Positions 22,428 through 33,585 of a stretch of DNA of 64,000 nucleotides are shown here, one piece after another. Numbering within the stretch: the first letter of the stretch is position 1; every line of letters begins with the position of its first letter. Below the pieces are notes generated by a model, which was not told the origin of the DNA, searched no databases, and was given only the letters and a program-made list of their open reading frames with translations. The translations under genes and the position numbers were made by a program. This DNA is from Neoceratodus forsteri (taxonomy: Eukaryota > Chordata > Ceratodontiformes > Ceratodontidae): the NCBI GenBank assembly GCA_016271365.2, contig CM057456.1, positions 161,126,501-161,190,500 of the forward strand, written 5' to 3'.

Positions 22428-23231
22428 AACATGCCACAAGTACAGAGAACAGGGCCAAGGCCCATGAACTGGGTGGAAGTTGAGCTCCACAACCTTGTGG
22501 CACTGGTGCTGCAGGTGGAGGGGCAGCTGTTTGGCTCAGATGACCTCACTGAGCTCTGCTCAGCGGTGTGGGCCAGGATGGCTGAGTGGCTGGTGCACTG
22601 AAGAGGGGTTGCCTGCACTGGCAAGCAATACAGGCACGATTACAGTGATCTGCAGCGCAGGGTCTTGGACAGGCTCAGGAGCCTCCGGGAACGTGTACGC
22701 AGGGGTGCAGTGCCATGCCCAGGTAAGTAACAGTACACTGCAGATATACAGGCAGGCTGGGGTATGTGTCCATGGGGGACTGTCACACTGCACACCACCA
22801 CACACACACACACATGTGGACTGTGGAGCACCCTCAGCATGTGGTGTGCTGGCATGACCACTGGGGGTAACTGTGTGTAGCATGGTGCATGAGTGAGGGG
22901 TGCTTGGCCACTGTGGCATGCGTGGTGTGGTACAGCCATTGGTATGTCACATGTCCAACTGCACACACATGGTGGGCATGGGCTGGGGTGCTGTGTGTTG
23001 CTGCATGCTGTCAGGGGCACATTAATTAGGACACTGTGGGGGTGGTACCATCACTGCATGCTGGCACAGGTGTAGTTGCTGGGGGCTGGAGGGGGGGACA
23101 TCTCCTCATGGTGCTCTGTGCTTTTGTTCCTCTCACTGGGCTGGCAGACAGGTAGAGGACTGCGGCTGTGGTGGAGGACAGGCGTCATAGGGCTGGTGTT
23201 AGAGCCCATGGACAAGGACGTGTTGGTGCAG
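22428..23231 (+). pseudogene. Second SANT-like gene of the Harbinger element (two exons seen)
   Basis: The ATG at 22428 opens a frame with NWVEVELHNLVALVLQVEGQLFG, VWARMAEWLVH, an in-frame TGA at 22599-22601 (a CGA-to-TGA type change), then GKQYRHDYSDLQRRVLDRL and an Arg-rich stretch. The spaced Trp residues and the Q-RH-YSDL-RR end resemble SANT/trihelix-type helix-turn-helix proteins. Exon 1 ends at 22722 before GTAAGTAAC in phase 1. With the acceptor CAGACAG ending at 23151, exon 2 (23152-23231) continues exactly in frame for 26 more codons (GLRLWWRTGVIGLVLEPMDK...) and ends at GTGAGTATC. In-frame joining with two good donors argues for a genuine gene. Later exons are unclear; a possible acidic block lies near 23820-23968. 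It is probably a DNA-binding or accessory transposition protein, by inference. Confidence 0.6.
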
Positions 23232-25063
23232 GTGAGTATCTGTCTTGTGCATCCTCTGTGTATTCAGGGAGGGTGGCTCCCTCTGCAGGCCATTGCCAGT
23301 CCCTTGTGCATGTCCATGTGCTGCTGGATGTGCACACACATGAGGTGTGGGCTTGGCGATGTGTGCATGGGCCACAGTGCACCTGGCCCCTGTGTGTCCA
23401 TCCACCTTATACGCATCTCATGTGGACTGTGGGCACATTGTGGTGCTCCAGTGGTGTTTGGAAAGGGCCTGCATGCCTGTGAAGCCTGCTGGCATCTGCA
23501 CATGCTGTGTGGGACATGGCTGTGTGCCCCTCTACACCTACCTCTACATACACATGTGGGCCATGTGCTGTCTGAGTACCATTGCACGGTCACAGTGTAG
23601 CACTGTGTACCAGCCTGTTGCTGGCATGCGGTGTGCTTGGCAGGCTGTCGGCTATTGTCGTGGTGGATGCCTCTGGCACAGTCGCATGGTGGGCGGGGGG
23701 AAAAGTGTGGAACATGGCACTTAGTACCTGTTGTATGTGTCCCCTGCTGTGGGTCCATGGGTGGTACGGCCAGCTGTGCACAGTCGATGGAGGTGTCAGG
23801 GTGTTCTGTAGCTTGCAGGGATGCAACTCCAGTGGGCAATGAGAAGGACGTTATGCCCGCCGTACAGGCACCAAGGACAGCTCATGCAGGCACTGACCAT
23901 GTTGGTCAGAGTGCTGCATGCCAGGGGTCATGGGGTGGCCACCGTGCTGTGGCCCATCCAGCACATTAAGGACATGGGCATTTGTAAATAGCCCATAGTT
24001 GTTCTACCCCACAATCCTTGCCCGTCCACATTGTCTGTTGCTGTCCCCTGTTCCCCACATCCATACCATCACCCTGCTGTTCACCTTTGTTGTTGTTCTT
24101 GTACAGATTCCCCACATCTCACCTTCCCTGTTCCTACAGCCTTTTGTTCTTGTAAATAGCTATTGTTGTTACATTGATTTTTACTAAACTTTTTTCTACT
24201 GTAACCGGTGTCTGTGGTCATTCAGTGTACCTTGTGCATGTGCTCTGTTTTGGTTGCTGCTGTCCTCTGTCCCTTTGTTCCCATCCATGTGTGTGCACCT
24301 GTGGTACTGCACACACATGTGTCCTGTCCCCCTGCCATGGCAGTCACTGTGCACCCTCCTTGTTGCCTGTGGTGTGTGGGTGGGTGTTGGAGCATGCTGC
24401 CTTTCTCAGTGCCCTTGTTCCATGTGTGGTGCATGTGGGCTGCTTCTATTGTGCTGGTGCCCTGTTGTTGTGCTGCTCTACTTGTGGTCCACATTACTTG
24501 TGGGCATGTTACACCTGTGAGGGGTGTGGCCTTCAGCCTGTCCGCAATTGTGCCTGTCCACCAATGCGTACCTGTGTGGCATCTCCATTGTCCACACCAC
24601 TGGGTTCCTGTGTACCAGGCCATGTACTGCAACCTCTGCCATGCTGTATGGTGCCCCTCTGTAGCTGTGGCACACCTTAACAATACAGGCACCCCTGGGC
24701 ATGGCATCTGTGCCTGTTGGTCTCCTGTGTGGGGTGTGTCTGGTGCTTCCAGGTGTTTCTGTGTGTACTCTGCCTGTGCACCTCTTCTGCTGTGGCCACT
24801 CTCAGGACCTTTGGCACTCTGGCTAGTCCCTGCTGGTGTGTTCCCCTGCATCCTTTGTGCCACCGCAGTTTCCCCTGTTGCTCCTTTGTCCCTTGCTTAC
24901 TTGCTCCATATTCACTGTTGTGATGCCCCAAGTGCTTTCGTGCATCACTGTTGCGCTGGGGCATCTCAGATTGCGCTGTGCTGCATCTGTGCGATTCACA
25001 GTGGGGATGCACACAATGTATCTTGTGGCACATCCTTCTGTAAATCGAACTGTCTGGGGATGG
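23232..25063. other. Right-hand T/G-rich part of the Harbinger element
   Basis: TGTGTG, CATGTG and CCTGTG words dominate. A 303-residue frame on the plus strand (24208-25119) is Cys/Val/Leu-rich, has no domain and overruns the element's end, so it is treated as compositional. Polypyrimidine stretches near 24000-24180 could belong to a 3' exon or UTR of the second SANT-like gene. Confidence 0.4.
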
Positions 25064-25333
25064 CGCATCTCATTTGCACCCAGCACATCTGCTTTGTGAA
25101 TGCTGCCCATTGTCTTTAAAGTTGTTTCCTTTTTATACTTTATTTGTACTGATCCTATTTAAATGTCTTTTCTGTAGTGACTTACTTGCTGAACAAATTA
25201 AAATTGATACCACTACAGCTACTAATTATATTTATAAGCTTGATAACTACTGATTGACTTGATGTTTATGTTGTTGTTTACATGACCTATTTGGTAAGCA
25301 TGCAAACTTCAGGAAAAAAGGAGGATTCACAGG

Positions 25334-25900
25334 CCCGGTCCACACTAGCAGTTTTGTTACGTTACAGGTAGCCTGTAACGTTACAAAAACTGCAAACACG
25401 GTTCACATCCACATTACAGCACGGTTTTGCCGTACTCCGAACCATTTTAAGAAATTGTGCTCGAAACCTGATCAGAGCAGGTTTCAAGCAGTTTCAACCC
25501 AACACGGTTGCCTTAAATCATTTTAACAGTAGTGTGGATGCAAACCGTAATGTAAAACTGTTTAAGGCAACCTCCTCTGACTTTCCAAAGCAAATTTTGG
25601 CCACACAAAGGAAAAGGGGATAAATTTACTTACATCCCGATCTTGCCATCACGTGCTGAATTGATCGGTGCTTTTTTTACTCCGATCAGTTGGCATGCGT
25701 GTTCATGAGTATCCCGGCATGTTTTGGGTGCCCGCAATGCTTTGCAGTATTGATGCAACTATGCTTGGGAACTCCAGCCAGCAACCTCGGTGCTAGATGC
25801 TATTGTGGACACACCGACAACCGTTCTGAAAACCCTTACACAAAACAGTTTTCATAACGTTTTGAACAAGTGCCGGTAATCTGGACAAGGCCACAGTAGT
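25334..25900. mobile_element. Probable hAT-type MITE with strong internal hairpins
   Basis: The left end CAGGCCCGGTCCACACT (25331 on) resembles hAT tips. The right side GTCTGGACAAGGCCACAG-like end (about 25880-25897), read in complement, gives a partial match (CTGTGGCCTTGTCCAGATT). A hairpin of about 20-bp arms lies at 25348-25393 (GCAGTTTTGTTACGTTACAGG against its complement). GGTTGCCTTAAA (25506) faces TTTAAGGCAACC (25560). No matching 8-bp duplication was found. Confidence 0.5.
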
Positions 25901-26480
25901 TGATTTAACTGACTCTAATGTCTCAAAAATAACATGAAATAAAAAGAAAAAAGAAAAAAGAACTTTCATATTTGAAGCAGGTTCATAGTCATGCTCATAG
26001 TGCCAGACCTGCAGGGTGGTTTGTGAGCACCCCCTGCAGGTCACTCACAAAAGAGTTACATACCGATGAACACTGCTGCAGACCTGTAGGATGCTCATAA
26101 GGCAGCCACATGGTGAGGTGGACTGTCGTTCAACTGTAAAGCATACACATTCATATGCAGAATGTGGCACACATGTATCTTTTTCTGAGTGTAGCTTTCA
26201 GTCAGTAAGTAAGCAACTGTGCAGTCATGCACACTGTAGCACATCTGCAGCTGGATTTGTGAATGGTAAGCAACACGGTGTTGCATCTGTGCTACACATC
26301 TACCTTGCTTCATAATGTCACTTTGCCCTTACTACTAATCGTGTTACTCACCGCTGTCTGTTACTGTGCCCTTGCTGCCATCATCCCACTCACCACTGTC
26401 TTTTATACTCTGGTTTGGGCTGACTATCCTTGTCGTAAGCGCTCTTTCACCCTTGGTTGCTTTATTGACAGACTACTAAG
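25901..26480. other. Unclassified stretch
   Basis: No gene or repeat structure could be assigned apart from a short CCTGCAGG-centred symmetry near 26010-26040. Confidence 0.3.
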
Positions 26481-26760
26481 ATAATGAGTGCCTGCTTTCT
26501 TTGTTGATCTGCTTTGGTTGCCCATGTGTTCCTAATATCTCAGATTCAGTGAGAAGTACTTATTGCTTGTTCCAAAGTGTTTTGCTGATCTGGACCTACA
26601 CTCCTTCTCCTCGGCTGTCATTTATTGGAACTCTCTTCCTCTGCGCATGCATAATATCGCCTCATATTTGCTCTTCTGGAGTGAACTAAGGAAACATGTA
26701 CACACATTAAATGCCAGGGGTTGCACATCATTTTATAATTCATGCTTTTTGTAGGGATTA
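26480..26760 (+). mobile_element. LINE 3' fragment, L2-like C terminus
   Basis: About 26575-26700 reads FADLDLHSFSSAVIYWNSLP followed by LRMHNIASYLLFWSELRKHV, the x-WNSLP-x-x-R-x box and terminal helix found at the C terminus of L2-like reverse-transcriptase ORFs. No further coding blocks are visible. Confidence 0.5.
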
Positions 26761-26769
26761 TACATTGCT

Positions 26770-27340
26770 AATTTCTACTGTAGAACTGCTGTATCTGTGA
26801 TGCATTTTCTGTAAATGGTGTTGTACGTACTGTATTTTGCAATCCTCTATTTGTCATGTAGTCAGTGATTTCACAGGTTGTGCCTGAAAATAGGCATTAT
26901 ACATCTAGTCCATGTACTTGATTAACAAAACATTTAATATATCAATGGCCCTGCTGACATCTCACAAATGAGAAGCATTTTTACAGACTCTTTGCCAGAC
27001 CTCTACTTTGCTCCATGAGTGGTCTAGTAGGGCACAGATGAAGGAGTTGTAAAATCATATGTACTGTGCATAAGCTGCAACTTTCTTTGTGCATGGCCCT
27101 GTGAGCCTCATGAATCTGCTGCAGTATTGTGCCCTGAGCCACATCTGCATTGCTTATCATACTTTACAAGCCTCTTTACTCATATTGCCGAGTCCTCGAT
27201 AGCTACTGACTCAACCAGAACCTTCTCTTTTACTGAAATTTCCTTTTTTTTCTCATCCTCCTCGGGTGGTTGCCAGGCTGATCCATGTGGGAGGCCAGGG
27301 GCACAAAATCAGTATTAGTTAAGAAAAGATATTAAACTTT
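26770..27340. other. Unclassified stretch
   Basis: AT-rich sequence without recognisable coding blocks, arrays or paired ends. Confidence 0.3.
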
Positions 27341-27364
27341 ATTTTACATTTGGTGTCTGTGAGT

Positions 27365-27655
27365 CTGTATATACAGTATATATACATAAATAAAATACTG
27401 GGTAATCCAAAGATAATTATGCAACACATACATGCCTCATGCCTAACAACCACCTGAGGAATGCATTATTTCCTTATGACTGCACACCCTGTCATGTGTT
27501 ATCCATTGCAAAGCTTATACATGTTATGTATTGGAATAATTATGTTGTACAATCGTTATATGTGTAGATATATATATATATGTATATACAGTACATATAT
27601 ATATATATAGATATATATATACGTATATACAGTATATATATATTCTAGAAAATTA
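27365..27655. repeat. TA-rich microsatellite and palindromes
   Basis: Runs of (TA)n with GTATATACAGTATATATAC symmetry occur at 27368-27390 and 27558-27650. Confidence 0.85.
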
Positions 27656-28249
27656 CTATTGAAAAAATGTAATACAAAAATAAAAATATATATGCAGAAC
27701 CCCAGCAAACCACCACTGATGCCTTATGGAAAGTCATGCCCATACAGCAGCTTGTAGCACATCTGTCTTATGAGTTTTAACTTCCTGCAGTACTCTAAAG
27801 GATCTCTCTGTAAGCAGCGTCTTGTAAGTGCCTGGTCCAGACCCTATGCAGTGGGTGTTCGTTGCCCATGTTTCCCCGTTCTCTCAGAACTAAAACAAAT
27901 CTGTCACCCTCCTCAATGGACCAGGCAACTGAATAAGTTAAAATGATAGCCCCAATTGCGCAGGCCATTGCAAAATTGCATAGAAGTCAAGTGTAGAAAA
28001 AAAAAACTTGATAATGTTAAATTACTGGTTTTAAATTGTGAGAGACTGCTTTTGTTCTATTCTCTCTTCTTGTAATGACAGAGTGACTGAGTAAAGGTAA
28101 AACTGTATAAGATGGGAAGTTATGATTGCTTCCTAGTAGTTGCGTTTACTGGTGAAAGCCAATAGGAAAGCGCTCTACAGATGTCCAGTTTTGCAAATCA
28201 TGAGACTGTTTTTCGTGATGCAAAATATTCATTTTAGTGATGTGGTACT

Positions 28250-28690
28250 TGCTTTCATCATTCACATGCTAAAACTGTTGTATGCTTCTATTTTGAGACA
28301 CATGACAAAAGTGGGCATTACAATGAAACCTTTTCATAACTTAATAAAAATGGTAGATTTTAATTGCATGCTTATGTGACAAGTGATGAAACTGGAAAAT
28401 CATACCTCAAAATGGTTCTTGAGAAGGAACATTAATTTGGCATTACATAGCTGGTGGATTTTATTTGTATGATTATGTGAGACGAATGACAAACCTGAAA
28501 ACTGTGTCACAAAAACGGGTCTCAGGAATGAAAATTTACGTAACATTACAAAGATACCAGATTTTAATTCTAGGCTTACATGACATGAGTGACAAACTGG
28601 AAAATCATGTCACAAAAACAATTATATTGAAGGAATGTTTATGTGATATTGCAAAGATGACAGATTTAAATTGTATACTTAACTGATTTT
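28250..28690. repeat. Tandem repeat of about 102 bp
   Basis: GATTTTAATTG-like starts at 28356, 28457, 28560 and 28663 (steps 101, 103, 103). Each unit continues with CTTATGTGACA, a GAC/GATGAAACTGGAAAATCAT-like block and AACATTACA. An older unit may precede them from about 28250. Confidence 0.8.
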
Positions 28691-28835
28691 TACCTGGGCA
28701 ACCATTTTGTATCCAGTTAAGCAATGGATGATTTGGACTTTATGTGGAACTACTGGGAGTAATGACTGACAAAAACGGATATTGTGTCATGAAAGTGGTT
28801 GGAGGACTAAACAGCCCCATGACACTTTCAAAACC

Positions 28836-29508
28836 AAAGTAAAAAGGTGCACCCACTAAAATCACAGTCCTCACAAATAAATGGTGCTTAGGATATCAGT
28901 TTAGTAACTGCTGAACCCATTTAATGAAAATGACTACAGAAATGGTGAACTGTATCTACTTGTAGCTATTTGGTACGTTGTCATTTTCATTAAATGGGTA
29001 TAACAACTAGTAAACTCAAATCAAATCAAACTTTATTTATAACGTGCTTTTCACATATCAAAGCACGTAAACTATATAAAACACAAATAATCAATCAGAT
29101 AAAACATATCAATAAATAAAAAAAGGCAGCAAATAATTCTCAAACTAAACTTGTCCCTGAAGGCTAAACTGAATAAATACGTCTTCAAAGAGGACTCAAA
29201 AGTCTCAGTGGACAGGCACTCTCTAATCCGACGAGGTAGAGAGTTCCACAGGGTTGGGGCTGCAAATGAAAACACCCTTGCACCCGAAGTCTGAAGAAGG
29301 ACCCTGGGAACCTCTAGCAATCCCTCATCGACAGAGCGGAGTGGACCAATGGGGCAATAGGGCCGAAGGGGGTCTCGCAAGCAGCCTGGTCCCTGTCCAT
29401 GTAGGGCCTTAAAGGTCAGCAACGTGACCTTGAAAGTGATCAACTGACATCCTACGCATCATTTATTTGTGAGGACTATGACTTTTAGTGAGTGCACCTT
29501 TTTACTTT
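28836..29508. mobile_element. DNA MITE with 47-50-bp terminal inverted repeats, split by an L2 insertion
   Basis: AAAGTAAAAAGGTGCACCCA at 28836 pairs with the complement of the right end (...TGCACCTTTTTACTTT ending at 29508); the match continues through CACTAAAA and CCTCACAAATAAATG for nearly 50 bp. An internal symmetry, CCCATTTAATGAAAATGAC at about 28916 facing GTCATTTTCATTAAATGGG at about 28978, fits a palindromic MITE. A minus-strand L2 fragment (about 29014-29455) sits inside. Confidence 0.8.
29014..29455 (-). mobile_element. L2 LINE 3' fragment inserted in the MITE
   Basis: The minus-strand frame (29443 down to 29072) reads ITFKVTLLTFKALHGQGPG, then LLEVPRVLLQTSGAR and APTLWNSLPRRIRECLS, the L2 C terminus. 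The 3' UTR in complement, CTTTATTTATAACGTGCTTT, is L2-like. It is severely 5'-truncated. Confidence 0.9.
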
Positions 29509-32500
29509 ATAATAATAATAAACAACTTTATTTTTAAGGTGCCTTTCAGAGTATCAAGCTGCCTAACAAATTAAAAACACATCAGACATCCAGATCATTA
29601 AAATAGTATAAACAAATAAACCAAACACAAGATTGTTTATTCACCGAAAGCTTGAACCCATAAATGTGTTTTTAAAGCTTGCTTAAATCCCTCCACAGTT
29701 GTGCACTCCTGTAACCGACGGGGTAGAGAATTCCAGAGAGTTGGGGCCACATGCATAAATGCATGGGCCCCTGAAGATTTCAAGCACACTCACGGAATCT
29801 CTAGCAACCCCTCGTCGGCTGAGCGGAGCAATCGTCGAGGGCAGTAGGGAATAAGAAGCTCTTTCAGGTAGCCTGGGCCAAGTCCGTTTTGGGCTTTAAA
29901 AGTCAGAAGACTGACTTTAAAGGTGATCCGCCACTGTACTGGCAGCCAGTGCAGTCCATGCAGCACCAGTGTAATATGACAGGATCTAGAGGTTCCCATC
30001 AAAAGCTGGGCCGCAGCGTTCTGCACTAGCTGCAAATGGTGGATTTCCACCCCAGGTAGCCCTAGGTAAAAGGAGTTGCAATAATCAAGGCGCGAGGACA
30101 CAAAGGCGTGGACCAGCGTAGGGAGATCACTGGATGGAACAAGGTGCTTAATCCTGGAGATATTCCTAAAATGGTAAAAGGAGGATTTGACGGCGGCTGA
30201 CACCTGTGAATGCAGAGTCAGCCCTTCCGTCAAAAATTACCCCCCAGGTTTCGCACCCATTCAGAGGTCGGGAGTGATACACCCCAAGAATAAGTCCTGA
30301 GGGTGAGCCCACTCTGACCCCCCCCCATCCAGTGCATGGGATCCACAACCAACACCTCAGTCTTTTCCAAGTTCAACTTTAGCCAAGTGGAATGCATGCA
30401 CTCCTGGATTTCTGTGAGGCAGCTATTAAAGATTGAGAGAACTCCATCTTGGTCGGTTGCAAAAAATAGGTAGAGGTGGGTATCATCAGCATAGCAGTGA
30501 AACCTCAGCCCATACCTTCTTACAATGTCTCCGAGGGGCAGCATGTACTCTGCAAACAACATGAGGGACAGCACTGAACCCTGAGGGATCCCACAAGACA
30601 GAGAAACTGGGTCCAAAGAATAAACCCCAGACACGACTCTCTGAGTTCTTCCAGTTAGGAAAGATGTAAACCACCTGAGGACTGTACCTGACAATCCACA
30701 GATGTACCTCAGGCGGTCAAGCAGGACCCCATGGTCCACAGTGTCAAATGCTGATAAGAGATCTAGAAGAACCAAGATGGAGTTTTTTTCTGATCTCTAG
30801 CCATCAGGAGCTCATTGAGCACCTGAACCAGTGCTGTCTCAGTACTATGTCTCTTTCGAAATCCGGACTGGAGGGGCTCATAGATGTCAAGAATGGTTAA
30901 ATGGTTCTTCAGCTGGACAGCCACTACTTTCTCAATCACCTTCCCTAAGAAGGGAAGGTTAGAGATTAGTCTGTAGTTTGCATGGCAGTCTGGGTCCAAA
31001 GAAGCTTTCTTTAAGAGGGGTGTTACTACCGCCTCCTTAAGGGAGCTAGGAAACTCACCTGTTTCCAAGGAGCACCAAACTATCAGTGCTAGGTCCAGAC
31101 CAATGGAATCAATAAAATTCAGAATCAGGGAAGTTGGTCCTGGATCCAAACTACAGCACGTAGGGTGAGCACCCTGAACAATCCGCATGACATCCATGAA
31201 CTCTGGTCGGTCAAAGGTACTCCAGGAGAACTGAGAAGTGGTGGCCTCGAGCTGATCCACAGCAACACTCATACAGTGTGTAGGCAGGAGTACTGCCCTG
31301 ATGTCAACCACCTTAGACACAAATAATCGAGCAAGTTCATTGCACTCTGTTTGCGAAAAGGCTTTCTGAACTTGTAGACAGGCTGGGTTGCACAGTCTGT
31401 CTACCACTCAAGAAAGCTGAGCTGGTCAATTCTGAGTGACCACAATCTCCCCAGACAGGAACTCTGCCTTCTTACAGGTGATTGCAGATTGATAGACTTG
31501 ATAATGGTCCAGCAATCTAAGGCAGTCGGCATCAAAAGCGGACTTCTTCCATCAATGCTCTAACCTTCATCCTAATCGCCGCATCTCCCTTAAGTCCCAT
31601 CAAACCATGGGGACCGAGGGTGAAGGGAGAGGGGATAAAATCGGACAGGAGCAATGACATCCAGGGCCACCAAAACAGCTGAATTTTAGGCTGCCACGAG
31701 GGTCTCTAGATCACTGCTTGCCACTGGGAGGGACGATAGGTCAAGTACCGCTGCCAGGCCTTTGGAGTTTACACCTCATAAAGGGCAGTACCTGACCATC
31801 TCCACAGGAGCAGGCCTACAAAGGGGGGCGCTAAAACTAAACCCCATAATGTAATGATCGGACCATCTGACTGGTTCCACCCCCAAATCAGAGGCCTCAA
31901 TCCCCAGGAGGAAGACCAAATCAAGAGAGTGACCATATTTATGGGTAGCAGTGGTAACTATCTGTGTGAGGCCCAGAGATGTCATCAACTGGAGGAAGTG
32001 TTGTCCAAACCATGAGAATTTGTCATTGATCCAGGCGTTGAAGTTGCCCAGGACCATCAGCCTGGGCGACTCAAATGCCATGTCGACGATGAAGCCAGCA
32101 ACTTCCTGAAGAAACAGCTTCTCATCTCCTGGCGGATGGTAGATGAGAGTGAGCCTACAACCTACAACTGCTACCACGGTACACTCAAATGACTTAGCCT
32201 GCTCAATTGGTACATTTGTGAGGTTGAGTTCAGTCTTGAAACAGACCGCACCCCCCCCCCCGCGATCCAATCTTGTGCGGTGAATCACTGAGTAACCGGC
32301 TGGAGTTAAAGCCACCAGAACGGGGCCAGAGTTCTCATTCAGCCAGGTCTCGGTGATGCAAGCCAGGTCCACACTTCTAACAAGATCCACAATTATTGCA
32401 GTCTTGTTTTTAGCTGACCTGGCATTGCACAGCACCACCCGAATTGGATGAACCTCCCAGGTTGCCCAAACCACCTGCTCACTAAAATTGGTACTGCCCT

Positions 32501-32775
32501 TGGGTATGGAAACCAGACATGATAGACCACAATTCTGGTTCCATTTTGCCCCAAGGTATCTTCTGGATCCTACAATCCCAATGCGATTAGACTCGCTCCT
32601 GCCCTCCACTGTTTAGCATCCTCTGCCCCCCCGGACAATACCCAGCGCCTACAGCGCTGGTAAGCAACCTGCAAAAGGGGAGGCAAAATGGGTGGAGGGC
32701 ACGGAGAGCAGAGGGTGAGTAGCGCACAACCGTGGGGGCAGGGCTCCAGCACATTCTGGTGACAGACTATCAAAA
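29509..32775 (-). mobile_element. L2-like LINE, nearly full ORF, decayed
   Basis: Reading leftward on the minus strand: an endonuclease domain (32510-31776) with NARSAKNK, ITETWLNE, GNFNAWIND (family GDFN, so Asp is changed to Asn) and VRWSDHYIMGF; a linker; the reverse transcriptase (31407-30230) with PLLKKASLDPD, SGFRKRHSTETALV, LLDLLSAFDTVDHGVLLDRL, GIPQGSVLS and FHCYADDTHLYL (intact YADD); the thumb and C terminus (30233-29790) with SSRLDYCNSFYLGLP and HWLPV; and a degraded end. The tail in complement is (ATT)n next to 29509. Frames break near 31776-31407, 30775, 30230 and 29790. It would copy itself by target-primed reverse transcription if intact. Confidence 0.92.
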
Positions 32776-33265
32776 CAGTCCTTTAGCTAAGTCAATTATC
32801 TGCCTAAAAACAACATATAAAATACCTTAAAAATAAAATTACACAAACCACTTTCTAAAATAGCCACCAAAAAAATAAATAGAGAAGCAAATATAGATAT
32901 GTGTTGTTCGAGGATGGGTTCTCACCACCACCCCTACTGTTCAATATTTGTGGTATTCTCACTACCACCACAGTAGTAATACAATGGTAAATTAACTGTT
33001 TCCAAATGATCATAACACTAAAACTCAAACATAAAATATAAATTGAAACAATTATCTTGTGTTATTGCACCAGTTGAAGTTATAGAAAAAATTATATAGA
33101 GCCAGAATTGAAGACTACAGTACTTTGTTTTTTGAAAGAACTGCCTTCCTCTCAAGTACCCCCGTCCCCACCCTGGAAGTGCTGAGTGCCCAGCACATCC
33201 CATTTATTTTATGACACCTTCAAACAAATTCTGGCCAGAGCTGATAGGGCTGCATGAAAGGAATC
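32776..33265. other. AT-rich stretch, nothing recognised
   Basis: No coding blocks or structured repeats seen, apart from a short imperfect CACCACCAC/ACTACCACCAC word pair near 32925-32970. Confidence 0.3.
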
Positions 33266-33269
33266 TGGG

Positions 33270-33580
33270 TTAAAAATGTTGAAAATAATACTTTTTTTTA
33301 AATATTTTTACACCTAATTTTCAACACAGCCTTGTGATGAACCTGCCTCATAAAGAAGGGCAGAGAAAATGTTCAACTCCTGGTCTAAAGGTGATGTCAT
33401 GCATGGACTGCAAAATTCAACTTTTGGGCTGAAAACACACATTTTGGGCAGGAGTTGAAAAATGATAGCTATCACATTAAGGAGTCACTGTACTAAAATG
33501 GCTATGTTGAAATGTTGTGGTAAAAATTCTGAATATTACCAAAGTTATGAGCCCACATTTGCAAAATTCAACATAGCCTT
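33270..33580. repeat. Diverged copy of the 298-bp hairpin-element unit
   Basis: The order TTTTCAACACAGCC, CACACATTTTGGGCAGGAGTTG, AAAAATGATAGCT, GGTAAAAATTCTGAATATT, CAAAGTTATGAGC and TTCAACATAGCC matches the tandem units at 2690-3060 and 54330-55020, with much divergence. It directly abuts the fold-back element at 33586. Confidence 0.6.
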
Positions 33581-33585
33581 ATAAC

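Larger units (their letters stand above)
16524..25108. mobile_element. Harbinger DNA transposon, 8585 bp, three genes, TSD ATT
   Basis: The left tip GGGCAGGATTCACAAAGCAG and the reverse complement of the right tip agree at 42 of 44 bases (16524-16567 against 25065-25108). Both flanks read ATT (16521-16523 and 25109-25111), a 3-bp duplication. Inside lie a HARBI1-like transposase on the plus strand (16897-18552), a Myb/SANT-like gene on the minus strand (21123 down to about 19200) and a third, spliced SANT-like gene on the plus strand (22428 to about 23231 or beyond). Harbinger elements are known to encode a transposase plus one Myb-like partner; a third gene is unusual. The words ATTCACA recur near both ends (16531, 16731, 16766, 24999, 25093 in complement). 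Near-identical tips alongside broken genes suggest a late, possibly trans-mobilised insertion. Confidence 0.92.

Noticed and set aside
24208..25119. 303-residue plus-strand open frame, Cys/Val-rich
   Set aside because: It has no domain, sits in T/G-biased DNA where stops are rare, and runs past the transposon's right end; three other frames in the same area are also long.
25331..25900. hAT element with 8-bp target duplication
   Set aside because: The tip resembles hAT, but the flanking 8 bases do not match, so only a probable MITE is reported.
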